Counted from the stretch's first letter, positions 9,747 to 20,400 are shown. The stretch: 64,000 nt of DNA from BCD1 sp965230565 (GCA_965230565.1 CBDDLH010000016.1:2524150-2588149), one strand, 5' to 3'. Notes: a model not told the origin generated them from the letters alone. Numbers and translations: made by a program.

Positions 9747-11189
9747 TTAAATTAAATGCAAAAGAAAACTCTCAAAAAAGTTTTTTAAATCTCTTGTATT
9801 GTTCATTTCGTTTCCAGTTAATCCCTTCACCTCATTTATATGCGATAAATCATTGTTATAATACCTTTCAACATCAAATTGCCAGATATTTTTTGGGTTT
9901 TTTAAGGAAATAAAATAAAAACATCTTTGTTCAATTTCTCTCTTCGCTCTTGAATTAATCCATTCATCACTAAAAAATCCAACGAATTGATATAAATCAT
10001 TTTCACTAGATTTTTTTGCAAAAGCATTTCTATTGATAAGAAATGGAAACAAATTTAAAGATTGCCCTTCCCGCTTAATATTATTAAAGCAAAGTATAAA
10101 TTTATTTTCCATGGGGAGTTTACTTTTCTCCACATTAGCCCCTTTTCGCCCAAAATGACTTTCTAACAATAGAGAATATGAATTATTATAACTTAGGTCC
10201 TTCTCAGTATGTCTAAAATTCACAACATCAACATCCTGAACCATAAATAGCGCATATTCCACGATAAATTTAAAATAACTAAAGCTAGCCAAAATAAAGT
10301 ATTGCGAACGTTCACAATACTCAATAATACTATCTTCTGTCATGAATACTTTTTTATTCCCCCAAAATTCCTTTTTACGATTATCAAAAAAAATAGAAGC
10401 TTCAACAAATTCCTGGCTACGCAAATAATTGAGACATTTGATCGAATTATCAACAAGGTTAGAAATAATGTTTTTTTTGGAAAACTTACTTAAAACATTT
10501 AAGGCTTCAGAAATAACTATACCATAGTTATTAATTTCCATGGTGATATGATTACTAGAGATATAGTTTTGGATTTCTGTAAAATTTCCTTTCAATTTTT
10601 CTTCTGAGCCCTCTATTTGAACTAAGAATTCCCATATCTGACTAATTAACAAATTACTTAAGTAACTAAGCTGAGTTTCAAAAAACAGTGCGTAATCATA
10701 TAAAAGTTCAGTATAATATTTTTCTGCATGCTGTTTATCCCAACTGTCTGCTACCATTTGACGTAATCGAATTCCTAATGGGTATGGTAAAACACCTAAT
10801 ATGGCATCTAAAAGTTCAATGTCTGTTACATTATTGCCAATTTTTTGAACCGTATTTTGAATTTCATTTTCAACAGGAATATCAACCCCATCTAAATTTA
10901 AAACCATCTCTTTTAATAACTCAGAATGAGAAATTTTTTGAGAAAAAATAAATGCCTTATTTAATAAATGGAGGGCAGCTTGATTTATTTTGCTAAATTC
11001 AATGTTATACTCTGATATCGAAACTAAGTTCTTATCTCTAGTTTCCTTCAATTTATATACCCTTGCTTGAAGCATTATACACTCGTTTTGCAAACCTTCA
11101 TCATGCTCCAGAAGTGGCAATAACTCAATTAAGGCCTCATCAACTTTGGAATATGCTATTAAATTTCTTAAATTTTTAATTTCTTTCAT
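9747..11189 (-). CDS. Partner protein with effector-associated-domain-like (EAD11-like) N-terminus
   Basis: From the ATG at 11189 this is a 480-residue protein. A longer frame starts at a TTG (11258), but the ATG places the recognisable domain at the N-terminus and has an AAAGG-like stretch upstream. Residues about 1-75 (IKNLRNLIAYSKVDEALIEL, then ECIMLQARVYKLKE, then VSISEYNIEFSKINQAALHL) match my memory of EAD11, a small helical adaptor domain that pairs STAND ATPases with effectors. The remaining 400 residues are helical and unrecognised; they end in a region rich in aromatic residues. It lies directly before the nSTAND gene (9-base gap), so the pair probably works as effector/adaptor plus switch. 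Codon use is AT-rich, like the ATPase and unlike the gene upstream. Confidence 0.62.
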   Translation of the reverse strand: MKEIKNLRNLIAYSKVDEALIELLPLLEHDEGLQNECIMLQARVYKLKETRDKNLVSISEYNIEFSKINQAALHLLNKAFIFSQKISHSELLKEMVLNLDGVDIPVENEIQNTVQKIGNNVTDIELLDAILGVLPYPLGIRLRQMVADSWDKQHAEKYYTELLYDYALFFETQLSYLSNLLISQIWEFLVQIEGSEEKLKGNFTEIQNYISSNHITMEINNYGIVISEALNVLSKFSKKNIISNLVDNSIKCLNYLRSQEFVEASIFFDNRKKEFWGNKKVFMTEDSIIEYCERSQYFILASFSYFKFIVEYALFMVQDVDVVNFRHTEKDLSYNNSYSLLLESHFGRKGANVEKSKLPMENKFILCFNNIKREGQSLNLFPFLINRNAFAKKSSENDLYQFVGFFSDEWINSRAKREIEQRCFYFISLKNPKNIWQFDVERYYNNDLSHINEVKGLTGNEMNNTRDLKNFFESFLLHLI

Positions 11190-11263
11190 TAATGCTGCCT
11201 TTGAAATAAATTTTCTTTTTAGATAAAAAGGAAAGAATAACTTCCAATTAATATACAATTGTG

Positions 11264-14200
11264 TTATTTCCTCGTATAAAGCGTAAACACAGGTACATCA
11301 ATTCCAAAACCAATGAAAAAGCGCCTTGAATTGAGGCTGACTTCCTCATTATTTAAAGTACGAAAAGTTGGTCCGAAATTTCCTCCGGCGCTTAAATAAA
11401 ATGGAGATTTTTGCAAATTCCACTGCACCTGAAATCCCGGCTTGAATACGTTTTTGAAATTAATATTATTCTCTCCTATGGCATCAGCATCCAATCGGTA
11501 GGAAAACAATCCTCCCAGGTCGATCAATGACAGAAAGAGGGAGAATGATTGTGGATTTTTCTTACCTATAAGACCACTAATGGCAACACCGAATGGCATG
11601 CTTGGGGCGACACTATTATATTGTTGATTTATCTCTGCCCCCGAAGTATCTATTCCAGTCCACATTTCATTCCCCACATTAGCGCCGAGAAAAGCATTGA
11701 TACCTACAGTGAGTTTATTGGTACGCTTGGTTCTGGAACTACCAGGAGGATCGGCGATGTTATCCAGCAGATCCTTTACCTCATCGGATTGTTTGGCATC
11801 GATGAGCCCGGCGATAAAATTGCCGTATTCTTTGAAGTACTCAATTGCTTTGGTTCTATGTTCAACTTGTTGCTGTGACAAACTTGGGTTGTTTAGCAAG
11901 GTTTCATAATCCAGACTGGTAAACAACTGGATCAAAGAACTCACAGCCTTCGCATGATTTTTTACATTGATGTAGAAAATGAAATCCAAAGCCTGCGTGG
12001 AAATATCCGGCACTTTAGACAACTCAGGAAACTGTTCGGTTAACGGTTCAAAGGTTCCCGGGTTATCAGGTTCCACAACCAGAGGTAATTCCAAAATTCG
12101 ATTCATGGTATTAACCGCAAAAGCAGCCTTTCTGAAAAAAGCCAGAGAATCTACCAGGCCAACACTATCAACAGCCACAAATGAGGGCAATTCATCCAAA
12201 TCCGCAATGGTCAACTGGATCAATTGAGCTACCCCTTTGGTAGAGAATTTCCCGATCTGCTTGATACCTTCCAACCGTTGAGCGAGCAGCCCCAAAAAGA
12301 CATTTTGTGCCTCTCCCCCATCCAGGATATCTGCAAGATCCTCTTTGGATATCCATTTTTCACCTTCTTCATCGCTATCGGTTCTAAGCCCGTACATCAA
12401 TTGAGTCATGGCCTCCGTTACCTGCAAAATAGGAATGGCGTTGTTCCTGACCTTACTTTCAACCGGAGCGAATTTCTTGTCCACAGCCATGAGCTGTTTA
12501 TCCAGGGTGCTTAGATCATCTTCCAGCGCATCAATTTTAGGAATGATATATCCAAAGGGAGATGTGGTCATATTCTTTTCTTCCAGGTACAACTGCAACG
12601 GACTAGGCACGAAAAAGGTAGTGTCGATGGCCCGCATTCTATGATCCAAAGCGACCAACCTCTTCTCAATTCCCGACAATAAGACTTTTTTTCGATGCAA
12701 TTTATCCCGGGCAATCTCCTCGCCGCTCATTTTCACAGTGAAATAAACAGGGTCAAAATCTATTTTCGTAAAAGCATCCGGTCCTGCCAGTGTCGCCAGC
12801 AGATCAAATGCAATGTCCTGGTCATTAGTCAACCCAATATTATCTTTCCAGAATCGCTTATCCATTTTCACAGTTCGCCCCAAACCCTTTCTCCACCTGT
12901 CCACGGAAGATTCCGCCTTTTGCATACGATCCTGGGTATCAACCCGCAACGCCCACTGGTCAACAGCATCCTGAAAACGGACAAGATCTTTTTGCCAGTC
13001 CATCAAGATTCCGGCAATCGACTTATCCTGGTACCAGGTACCACTGAGCTTACGGGATAATTCCAGCCCGGCAGCACGCCATTGCAAGGGCGACTTTTCG
13101 TCCTCAAAGAATTTATCATAACCAGCGAGGGTCCTAAAACCGGATACGTAGGCAGAATCCAGTTCTCCGGCCAAAAGAGAAGGCCATAAAAACAGATCCC
13201 ATTCATTACCTTCCGTTTCTTCTCCAAACAATACTTTCAGGCTATAGGCAGAATTACTCAAATAATCATTTCCAATCGGTGCCCCGTCATCACCGTATTT
13301 TTCTACAAGCTCCGACAAGGTTTTATTGATACTAAATTCAGCATTAATAAGATCCCGTGATACGTTTTTCAATTGATCCTTAACCTGATTCGCAATGGTG
13401 ATCAGACTGTCATATTCAGATTTTCCGACACCAGCTTCTGCAATAGTAAAATTAGTTTCTTTAGAAGCTTCCCCAAACGAACTGTAGATAAACCTGTGGG
13501 TAACAGGAATGATCTCATCAATCGTCTGTCCCTGCTGAGCCATACCCACCATGCTGTAGATAGTCAGGAGATCATAAGCCACAGGATCGCCCTGAAGTGG
13601 TTTAAAGTATTCATCTTCCAACATCAAAAGCGGTAAACGAATGGTCAGTTTCTGAAAATCGGCATAAAAAGCCTGGCGCAGTCTTTCAATATAGGAGTTG
13701 GAATAATAGAATTCCTGGTTGCTGAATTCCTGAACAACCGTCGGGAAAAGTGCCAGCAAATTAGGATGATCTGTGGAATCCACCATTTCACTGAGGAAAT
13801 TGATCACTACTTCATCTTTCGCTCTGTCGAGTACAAACTTGAATAAGCCTTCAATAATCTCAGCCTCATTCAACAAAAACCCGTTTTTAACATTCGCATT
13901 ACTCTCCTGGGCGGCAACACTCAAGGCCATTGCCTGTGGGACCGGGGGAATGGAATATTCTTCCAATGTCTGAGGAACGGAAAGATAATCTGCCGGATGA
14001 AGAGCATCCCTGGCATGTAGCAATTCCAGAATTTGGGACCTTGGCCCCTGAGATATCTCGAGAATATAGTTGTGTACTTTTTCAGAAAATTCAGCAGAAA
14101 TGGAATCCTGCAAATTGAAAGCTGACGGATTGATCAGTTTGTCAAACAATACATTATCATCGTATTGGTCCAGCAGCTCTCGCCATGAACCTACAACCAT

Positions 14201-14683
14201 TGAATCTCCGGGAAGCGCCTGGGTATAACTGTACAGAATTGCCAGAGCCTTCGCCTTTGCATCATTTATTTCCAAATGTAATTGATGCATGGCTAATGAT
14301 CTCAATTGCAAGATATTCCGAATATCATGCTGAATAGACGCTGCATCAGAAGGGTCAAAGGTGCGACTTTCCAATAATTGAAGCATAGCCTGATTGACTT
14401 CAAGAACCGGCTTGATCAGGCTGTCTTGCGCAAAGGGACCAATCAACTCAAGGCCCGTAATGGCGATTGTAGTGTCGACATCGGCTCCCTTGTTATAATT
14501 TTGGAGGCCATCCAAAAGAGATGTTGCCATGCCCGATTGGATATCCCGGACCTTTTTACCAGGGTCATTGATGAGATCCAGAGCTGATACAAGGTTCCGG
14601 GCATCTTTCAATAAACTCTGCGAATTGGCTGTTAAGGCAAAGAATAGAATCGAAACAAGGAATACTATTTTTTTTCGAGACAT
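11264..14683 (-). CDS. Large exported protein with barrel-like C-terminus, function unknown
   Basis: A 1139-residue protein that I do not recognise. A signal peptide is clear (KKIVFLVSILFFALTANSQS). Residues about 20-950 are long helical segments with many charged and leucine residues and no catalytic motif that I can see. The last 140-150 residues (LTVGINAFLGANVG to the end) alternate hydrophobic and polar residues and end in an aromatic, like an outer-membrane beta-barrel or porin-like domain. It probably sits in the periplasm with an outer-membrane anchor. It follows the 218-residue gene by 66 bases and precedes the EAD-like gene, so all may form one transcript. Base composition is that of the host chromosome, which suggests it is older here than the AT-rich genes that follow. 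Confidence 0.7.
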   Translation of the reverse strand: MSRKKIVFLVSILFFALTANSQSLLKDARNLVSALDLINDPGKKVRDIQSGMATSLLDGLQNYNKGADVDTTIAITGLELIGPFAQDSLIKPVLEVNQAMLQLLESRTFDPSDAASIQHDIRNILQLRSLAMHQLHLEINDAKAKALAILYSYTQALPGDSMVVGSWRELLDQYDDNVLFDKLINPSAFNLQDSISAEFSEKVHNYILEISQGPRSQILELLHARDALHPADYLSVPQTLEEYSIPPVPQAMALSVAAQESNANVKNGFLLNEAEIIEGLFKFVLDRAKDEVVINFLSEMVDSTDHPNLLALFPTVVQEFSNQEFYYSNSYIERLRQAFYADFQKLTIRLPLLMLEDEYFKPLQGDPVAYDLLTIYSMVGMAQQGQTIDEIIPVTHRFIYSSFGEASKETNFTIAEAGVGKSEYDSLITIANQVKDQLKNVSRDLINAEFSINKTLSELVEKYGDDGAPIGNDYLSNSAYSLKVLFGEETEGNEWDLFLWPSLLAGELDSAYVSGFRTLAGYDKFFEDEKSPLQWRAAGLELSRKLSGTWYQDKSIAGILMDWQKDLVRFQDAVDQWALRVDTQDRMQKAESSVDRWRKGLGRTVKMDKRFWKDNIGLTNDQDIAFDLLATLAGPDAFTKIDFDPVYFTVKMSGEEIARDKLHRKKVLLSGIEKRLVALDHRMRAIDTTFFVPSPLQLYLEEKNMTTSPFGYIIPKIDALEDDLSTLDKQLMAVDKKFAPVESKVRNNAIPILQVTEAMTQLMYGLRTDSDEEGEKWISKEDLADILDGGEAQNVFLGLLAQRLEGIKQIGKFSTKGVAQLIQLTIADLDELPSFVAVDSVGLVDSLAFFRKAAFAVNTMNRILELPLVVEPDNPGTFEPLTEQFPELSKVPDISTQALDFIFYINVKNHAKAVSSLIQLFTSLDYETLLNNPSLSQQQVEHRTKAIEYFKEYGNFIAGLIDAKQSDEVKDLLDNIADPPGSSRTKRTNKLTVGINAFLGANVGNEMWTGIDTSGAEINQQYNSVAPSMPFGVAISGLIGKKNPQSFSLFLSLIDLGGLFSYRLDADAIGENNINFKNVFKPGFQVQWNLQKSPFYLSAGGNFGPTFRTLNNEEVSLNSRRFFIGFGIDVPVFTLYTRK

Positions 14684-14706
14684 TATGAATGGTTTTGTGG
14701 TTTTGA

Positions 14707-14737
14707 AACGATTGACGGTAAACGGCTTACGGTTGAC
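14707..14737 (-). repeat. Heptamer repeat (CCGTNNN type) before the 1139-residue gene
   Basis: Read on the minus strand, four successive 7-base units start with CCGT (CCGTCAA, CCGTAAG, CCGTTTA, CCGTCAA). They end about 24 bases before the ATG at 14683. The arrangement resembles the CCAGYAA heptamers before three other genes in the window. Confidence 0.6.
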
Positions 14738-14749
14738 GGTTTTATGGAT

Positions 14750-15406
14750 TTAAGGTCTGGGGATCTTGGAATTTACGTAATCACTTAGACCTTTATATAA
14801 CCCCAGAAAAACCGGAACGGCAGTGCTCTGTTTCATCATCTCTCCAAAACGGGTGATCAGGATAACATCCGTCTGGTTGGACTGAACACCGTTGGAATTT
14901 AACAACATTCTGTATTCCGCTGCCCTTACATCATATGTCTCATCAATTTGTCTGAATTCTGCATTTTGGCTCAAATCCTGGCCGTGGTTTTTGAAATATC
15001 TTTCTCTTCCGGCAATCCGCTGATTGGTCAGGCGCAAGGCATCCAGGGTTTTCAGATTCCAGTCTGAAGGAGCCATTTGGCTGATTTTTTCGAGAGGGGC
15101 TTTGAGTACCTCATTCTTTAACAAATTCAATAGGTCACTGGTAACCTTGATGAAATTCGGAAGGTCATTTGGATCGGCTATTCCAACTTTCAGGATTAGG
15201 TTCATGATTTTTGTATGGTCAAAAGCCAGTACCTGGCTCCAAACGGCGGGATCATCAAATTGTCGGTAAACAGATTTTAGTTCATTCTGAATATTGACTA
15301 CCTCTGTATTATTTTCTCCATGGATGACTTTTACAGCGTTAAATTTGGTTCGGCAAATCAGTTTGGCATCATGGAGTACCGACTTAAATTGATCGTTGTT
15401 GGGCAT
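14750..15406 (-). CDS. Hypothetical protein, first gene of the accessory block
   Basis: A 218-residue, mostly helical cytoplasmic-looking protein with no signal peptide or membrane segment. I see no known motif. It is rich in Asp, Asn and Leu and ends with VNSKIPRP. It lies 66 bases upstream of the exported 1139-residue protein on the same strand, and the heptamer repeat fills much of that gap. A functional link with the exported protein is suggested only by the operon-like layout. Composition is like the chromosome. Confidence 0.6.
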   Translation of the reverse strand: MPNNDQFKSVLHDAKLICRTKFNAVKVIHGENNTEVVNIQNELKSVYRQFDDPAVWSQVLAFDHTKIMNLILKVGIADPNDLPNFIKVTSDLLNLLKNEVLKAPLEKISQMAPSDWNLKTLDALRLTNQRIAGRERYFKNHGQDLSQNAEFRQIDETYDVRAAEYRMLLNSNGVQSNQTDVILITRFGEMMKQSTAVPVFLGLYKGLSDYVNSKIPRP

Positions 15407-15499
15407 GGTTTTTAGATTTTAGGTTAAAACTATAGTTCTGCCCTGCAATATAAGGATTTTAGGGATTTATATTTTGAGAATTGGCAATACGACGGCAAT

Positions 15500-15560
15500 A
15501 AAAAAACACATAGCCACACAGCAAAATCTAAAAACCAAGCTATGTGACTATGTGTTTCCT
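15500..15560 (-). terminator. Hairpin terminator after the serine hydrolase, made of CACATAG repeats
   Basis: AAACACATAG and its complement (15504-15513 and 15548-15557) form a 10-bp stem around a partly paired interior. On the minus strand the stem is followed by a T-run. It lies about 40 bases after the hydrolase stop codon at 15598. The same CACATAG words occur again near 61.2 kb. Confidence 0.6.
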
Positions 15561-15597
15561 AAGGAAAAGACTGAAATCCGGATGATTCAGTTCGCAA

Positions 15598-17400
15598 TTA
15601 TTCCTTTTTGGTGGCAGTAAATATACCGTTAGGCTGGTTGAATTTCACGGCATTGATCTTACCATCGTCAGCCTCCTGGAATTGCACGCTAAAACCATCA
15701 AGTGTTTTAAATACGAATTTATGATCTCCAGTCGCTACCAGCTCATATTCGGGTTGCCCCGGAACAAAAACATAAAGCACATTTTCATCCTTGATGTACA
15801 CTTTTATGTTCGTTCCTGCCAGTTCATAATCACCTACATATGGCTCCAGATCTTCCGCTGTAACCTTAATCTCCTTCGGTGTGCGTTTGAATTTAATCGG
15901 ATCAACCGTTGGTTCCATCGGAATGGCAACACCGTCAATATCTCCGGATGAATTGGAAGTAAAAGTCAATAAGATCGGTGACCTTGTAGTGTCAATAACG
16001 CCATCCTCTATATTAAATGGTTCAAAGACATCGTAATGATAGTGTTGAACATAATTCACTTCCTCTCCAAAGTGAGCAAAAAGGGAATCTCTTTCATAAT
16101 TGAGCTCAAAACTTCCGTACCCGGGATGGCTGTATGTTCCGGCATATTCGATCAATAAATGAGAAGGTTTGGTGCCCTTTTTCTGGTTGGAATCTGATCC
16201 CTCCTGGGCCTCCTTCTGACTTTCTAATCCTTTCTCATAATTCTCCCGTAGGTCTCCGCTCCAATCGATTTTCGACAAGCCAAGCATTCTATCTACAATG
16301 ATATTTCTAACCACAGCCGGTACTGTTGAACCATTCTGATTTACCAATACAATGACACCTATACTGTCACTAGGGAAGAAACTGGTATTTGCTGAAAAAC
16401 CATCAATATTTCCACCATGCTCTACCCGGTAGTGTCCACGATAAGAGGACAGGAACCATCCATATCCATAGTTGGCCATGTGCAGATCCGGATTTTCTTT
16501 TCCCGGCAAACCTGCTCCGACCACCATCTGAGAACTCATAGCTTCACTAACATAACCTGCTGGCAAAATGGATTCATCATTGAAATTACCGCCATTGATC
16601 CAGGTTCGTACCCATTTGGTCATTTCATTCACGCTACTGTTGATACTTCCTGCCGGAGCCATGGCGCGGATGCGATAGTAATCCATCTTTTCAATGGTTC
16701 CATCAGGCTTAGTTTGATAGCCCAGGGCCGCGTTTTTACTTTTTTTCAGTTCTTTGATCGACAAATTGGAACGCTCCATGCCCAGTGGTTTAAAAATGCG
16801 CTCACGCACATTATCCTCCCAGGTTTTGCCGGTGATCTTCTCGGCAATTACCCCTTGCAGCAGGAACATAAAATTATTGTAATACCAGCTTTCTCTGACA
16901 CCTGTGAAAGGCTCCTGGTACTCCATTCTTTGCATCAGTGAATCTCTGGAATCCGTCGGAAATAAATACCACGACCAATCATGACGTGCTAAACCCGTGC
17001 GGTGGCACATCATATCTTTTACAGTTACATAAGTATTCATTTCATCATTGTAAAACTTAAGTCCCGGAATATACATGCGTGGACTTTCGTCAAAATCTAC
17101 ATGTCCTTCATCCCGGAGCTGTCCCAGGATAGCGGAAGTAAAAGACTTGGAACAACTTCCGATGGCAAATAAGGTATTGGCATCAGCTGGGACTTTGTTT
17201 TCATAATCGCTGTAACCAAATCCTTTCGCATAAACGACCTTATCTTTTTCAACGACAGCCACTGCAAAACCGGGAGCTTCCCAGGTTTCGAGGACTTCCT
17301 GAAGTTCATCGTCAAGTCCGGCGAGTCGTTTCTCCGGCTTTTGACCAAATAGTAAAGAAACGACAAAGATCATGCATAAGGTGAAAATAATGGTTCTCAT
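15598..17400 (-). CDS. Beta-lactamase-fold serine hydrolase (class C/S12 type), exported
   Basis: A 600-residue exported serine hydrolase of the penicillin-binding/class C beta-lactamase family. Members act as D-amino-acid or peptide esterases and peptidases; a true beta-lactamase role is not implied. A signal peptide covers about residues 1-19. The catalytic SxxK motif is SCSK at 82-85, a YNN motif (YxN) lies near residue 175, and the third-motif region is HGGNIDGF near 327. After about residue 400 there is a C-terminal beta-rich extension of the DUF3471 kind common in Bacteroidota hydrolases. It stands just downstream of the Tricorn-like protease on the same strand. The 81-base gap between them is nearly filled by a heptamer repeat hairpin. 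Confidence 0.87.
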   Translation of the reverse strand: MRTIIFTLCMIFVVSLLFGQKPEKRLAGLDDELQEVLETWEAPGFAVAVVEKDKVVYAKGFGYSDYENKVPADANTLFAIGSCSKSFTSAILGQLRDEGHVDFDESPRMYIPGLKFYNDEMNTYVTVKDMMCHRTGLARHDWSWYLFPTDSRDSLMQRMEYQEPFTGVRESWYYNNFMFLLQGVIAEKITGKTWEDNVRERIFKPLGMERSNLSIKELKKSKNAALGYQTKPDGTIEKMDYYRIRAMAPAGSINSSVNEMTKWVRTWINGGNFNDESILPAGYVSEAMSSQMVVGAGLPGKENPDLHMANYGYGWFLSSYRGHYRVEHGGNIDGFSANTSFFPSDSIGVIVLVNQNGSTVPAVVRNIIVDRMLGLSKIDWSGDLRENYEKGLESQKEAQEGSDSNQKKGTKPSHLLIEYAGTYSHPGYGSFELNYERDSLFAHFGEEVNYVQHYHYDVFEPFNIEDGVIDTTRSPILLTFTSNSSGDIDGVAIPMEPTVDPIKFKRTPKEIKVTAEDLEPYVGDYELAGTNIKVYIKDENVLYVFVPGQPEYELVATGDHKFVFKTLDGFSVQFQEADDGKINAVKFNQPNGIFTATKKE

Positions 17401-17404
17401 AATT

Positions 17405-17478
17405 ATTGGTTTCTGGTTACTGGATTCTGGCTACTGGATAAACTATAACTAGCAACCAGTAACCAGTAACTTGCAACC
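17405..17478 (-). repeat. Heptamer repeat with 11-bp hairpin before the serine hydrolase
   Basis: Copies of a CTGGTTA/CTGGCTA-type heptamer on one side and their complements on the other form a perfect 11-bp inverted repeat (17413-17423 with 17456-17466). The repeat begins 13 bases upstream of the hydrolase start codon. It belongs to the same family as the repeats at 49.1 and 56.6 kb. Confidence 0.75.
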
Positions 17479-17481
17479 TGT

Positions 17482-20400
17482 TTATTTAAGAATTTTTTTA
17501 ATCTCCTGAATGGCCCTGTCCAGTTGTGGTTGATTGCCGTCAAGGCGATCCTTGAAGGTTTCTTCCACGCGGATATCTGGACTTACACCGGTTTGTTCGA
17601 GGTTCTTTCCGTCAAGCGTATAACAACCCCAGGATGGCAAACGGTAGAATGATCCGTCAACCAAACCTCTGCCACTGGTAAAGATAATCCAGCGATAGGT
17701 TTCCGTACCAATGATGGTTCCGAGGCCGAGTTCCTTGAACCCCTGGGCGGTCATCTCCGCATCGGAGAGAGACTGTTCGTTGATCAGCAAAATGATCGGT
17801 TTGTCGGACGGACCGAAATTGGATTGGCCGGTCAGTTTTCCTTCGCGGTACTTCCACTGCAGGTATGTTTTTTGACTCAGTAATCGCAAAACATCATCAT
17901 GCACATTTCCGCCAGTATTATACCTCAGGTCGATAATAAGGGCATCTTTGTATGCAGCTTCCTCGATGATATCCCGTTTAAACTTATTGAACTCCCCACG
18001 GCCCATATTTTTCATATGAACATAAGCAATTCGGTCACCCGATTTCTTATCTACATAAGCCTGATTGGCGTCCTGCCATTCATCATATAGCAAAGTATTG
18101 ATACTGAAATAACTGGTGGTATGAACGTTGACATCTACCTTTGTTCCGTTGCGATCAAAGGTCAGTTTTACTTCCCGGTCTCTTGAAGGATTGGAGAAAT
18201 ACATCTCCCTGTTTCGATTAGGATACACTGATTGGCCGTTAACCGCGACGAGCACATCTCCAGGTTTTATATCCTTATCCTTTACATCCGCCGGACTGTC
18301 TTTGACGATCCTTTTTACGGTATAAGGGTTATCATTTTCAAACATGATTCCAGTAGCTGTAGTCTGATAACCATAATAGGTTTTTTCCTCTTTCCCATTG
18401 GAATAAAATCCAAAGTGAGAAGTATTCAGCTCTCCAAGCATGTCATTGAAGATCATCCGCAGCTGAGATCTATTTGAAACGTGGGGTAACAGTTTTGCAT
18501 ACTGATCTCTAAGGCCCTGCCAGTTCTGACCATGGAAGGTTTCGTTGTAAAAGTTCTGCTCCATGCCGGCCCAGGCTTCATAGTACATCTGCTCAAATTC
18601 ATCCGAAAGGCTTTTGCGGAAAACGTGGTTGACCTCAACCTTCTTCAGTTTATTACCAGCGACATCGAGGGTATAAATATTGCCTCCAAAAGTGATGTAA
18701 AAACTATTTTTAGCCTGATCGATTCCATATCCCCCTACCCTTTCTTTGGAGACTTTCTCAGTCTTAGGTTTTTCAAAAGGTTCCAGGGTTGTTTTCCAGA
18801 GATAACTGGTGCCTTCATCGTGATTAGATGTGTAAAAGATAAAGGTCTTTTGGTCCTTCTGAACCACATATGGATTACCTTGCTGACCGAAGGACGGCCC
18901 AATCCTGCTCAGACGCTCACCGAGACCATCCATATTTATGCTTACCTTTACTTTTTTCTCATCTTTGTCTTTGTCTTCTTTTTTCTCGTCCTTTTTTCCC
19001 GCTTCAGCATCTTCATCTTCTTTTTCATCCTTTTTCACAGCCTTATCGTCTTCTTTCTTGTCATCCTTTTTCTCTTCTTCCTCAAATAATTCATCCAGCT
19101 TGCTGAGTTTGAAAGGGTCTTCGTACTTATCCAGCATCATCCGGTAAATATGAGTATTCTGGGTTCCGTATGGATAAGTTGGCTGCAATAAATCGGAAGC
19201 AAAATAGATATATTTTCCATCAGGTGACCAGAAAGGGGAAGTTTCTGAAACACGGGTTTTGGTGAGATTTACCAATGATTTCTTCTCCAGGTCATAGACA
19301 AAGATCTCCCTTTCAAAATCATGATAGGCATTAAAAGCAATGTATCGATCATCCGGTGAGAAGTATGGATTTGGATTGTACAGAGCCCACAATTCTTCCC
19401 GGGCTATAGTTTCACTCTTCATGGTTTCCAGATCCATGAGTCGGACTTCGTTTCTGCCGCTCAGGTAAACTGCCTTGGAACGGTCACTATTGAGCATAAT
19501 GTTCCTGTTATTGTCAGAATCATTGGTATGTTGTTTCACCTCTCCTGAGCCATCTGCAGCAACGGAAAAGATGTTGTAATACCCACCAACGGTCTGGGTG
19601 AATAGCAGAGTTTTATTATCCTTGAGCCAGACCACTTCATTTACGGCCTGCTTTGGGTTGGTTTTGATCTCTTTGACAAATTTGCCTTTGATATCGGAAA
19701 TAAATAAACGCCCTCTGGAGGTAAAAGCCATTTTTTTGTTGTCGGGAGCGACGGCAAAATTATTGATATTCCCTTTTACGTTGTGATCCTGAACCTTGTC
19801 CAGGGTGTAATTCTTAAAGATCCTGATCTCCGGTTTGGAAGTCTTCTTCTTTTCCACATCGTAAACATATACATCATAATCCTTTCGGAAAACGATTTTC
19901 TTTCCATTGGCACTGACTTTTGGCCAGTATACGGAAGTTTCAAATTTGGTCAGCTGTGTCTTTTTACCTTTTGCAAAAGTGTACAGATTGTACTCACCAT
20001 TGGCTTCATCCGACATGAAATAAACATTACCTTTTTTATCGATGGTTACCCCAAAATCTTTCCCGTCATAATCTGTATACACCTTGAAGGCACCGTTTTT
20101 AGGATTAAATGATTTCACATCAGGATTGTAATCTCCTTTATACCTTTTACGGTGGGCAAAACCTTTACTTTCCCATGATTCATTGAAGTAGATCTCATTC
20201 GTTTTGGGATGAATGGCGATGTTGTGAGCATTGTCAAAATAATGATCAAACATACGCACGGGGGTTCCTCCTTCAATGCCTACTTTATATCCACTGTATC
20301 TGTTATACCGGTTCGATGTAAAATAAATGGTCTCACTGTCCCAGCTCCAGGAGTCGACATCATCACTGGCCTGGTGGTAAGTGAGTTGTTTGATCTCTCC

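Noticed and set aside
18532..19147. Plus-strand open frames rich in Phe, Ser and Leu
   Set aside because: They mirror the Lys/Glu/Asp-rich insert of the Tricorn-like protease on the minus strand.
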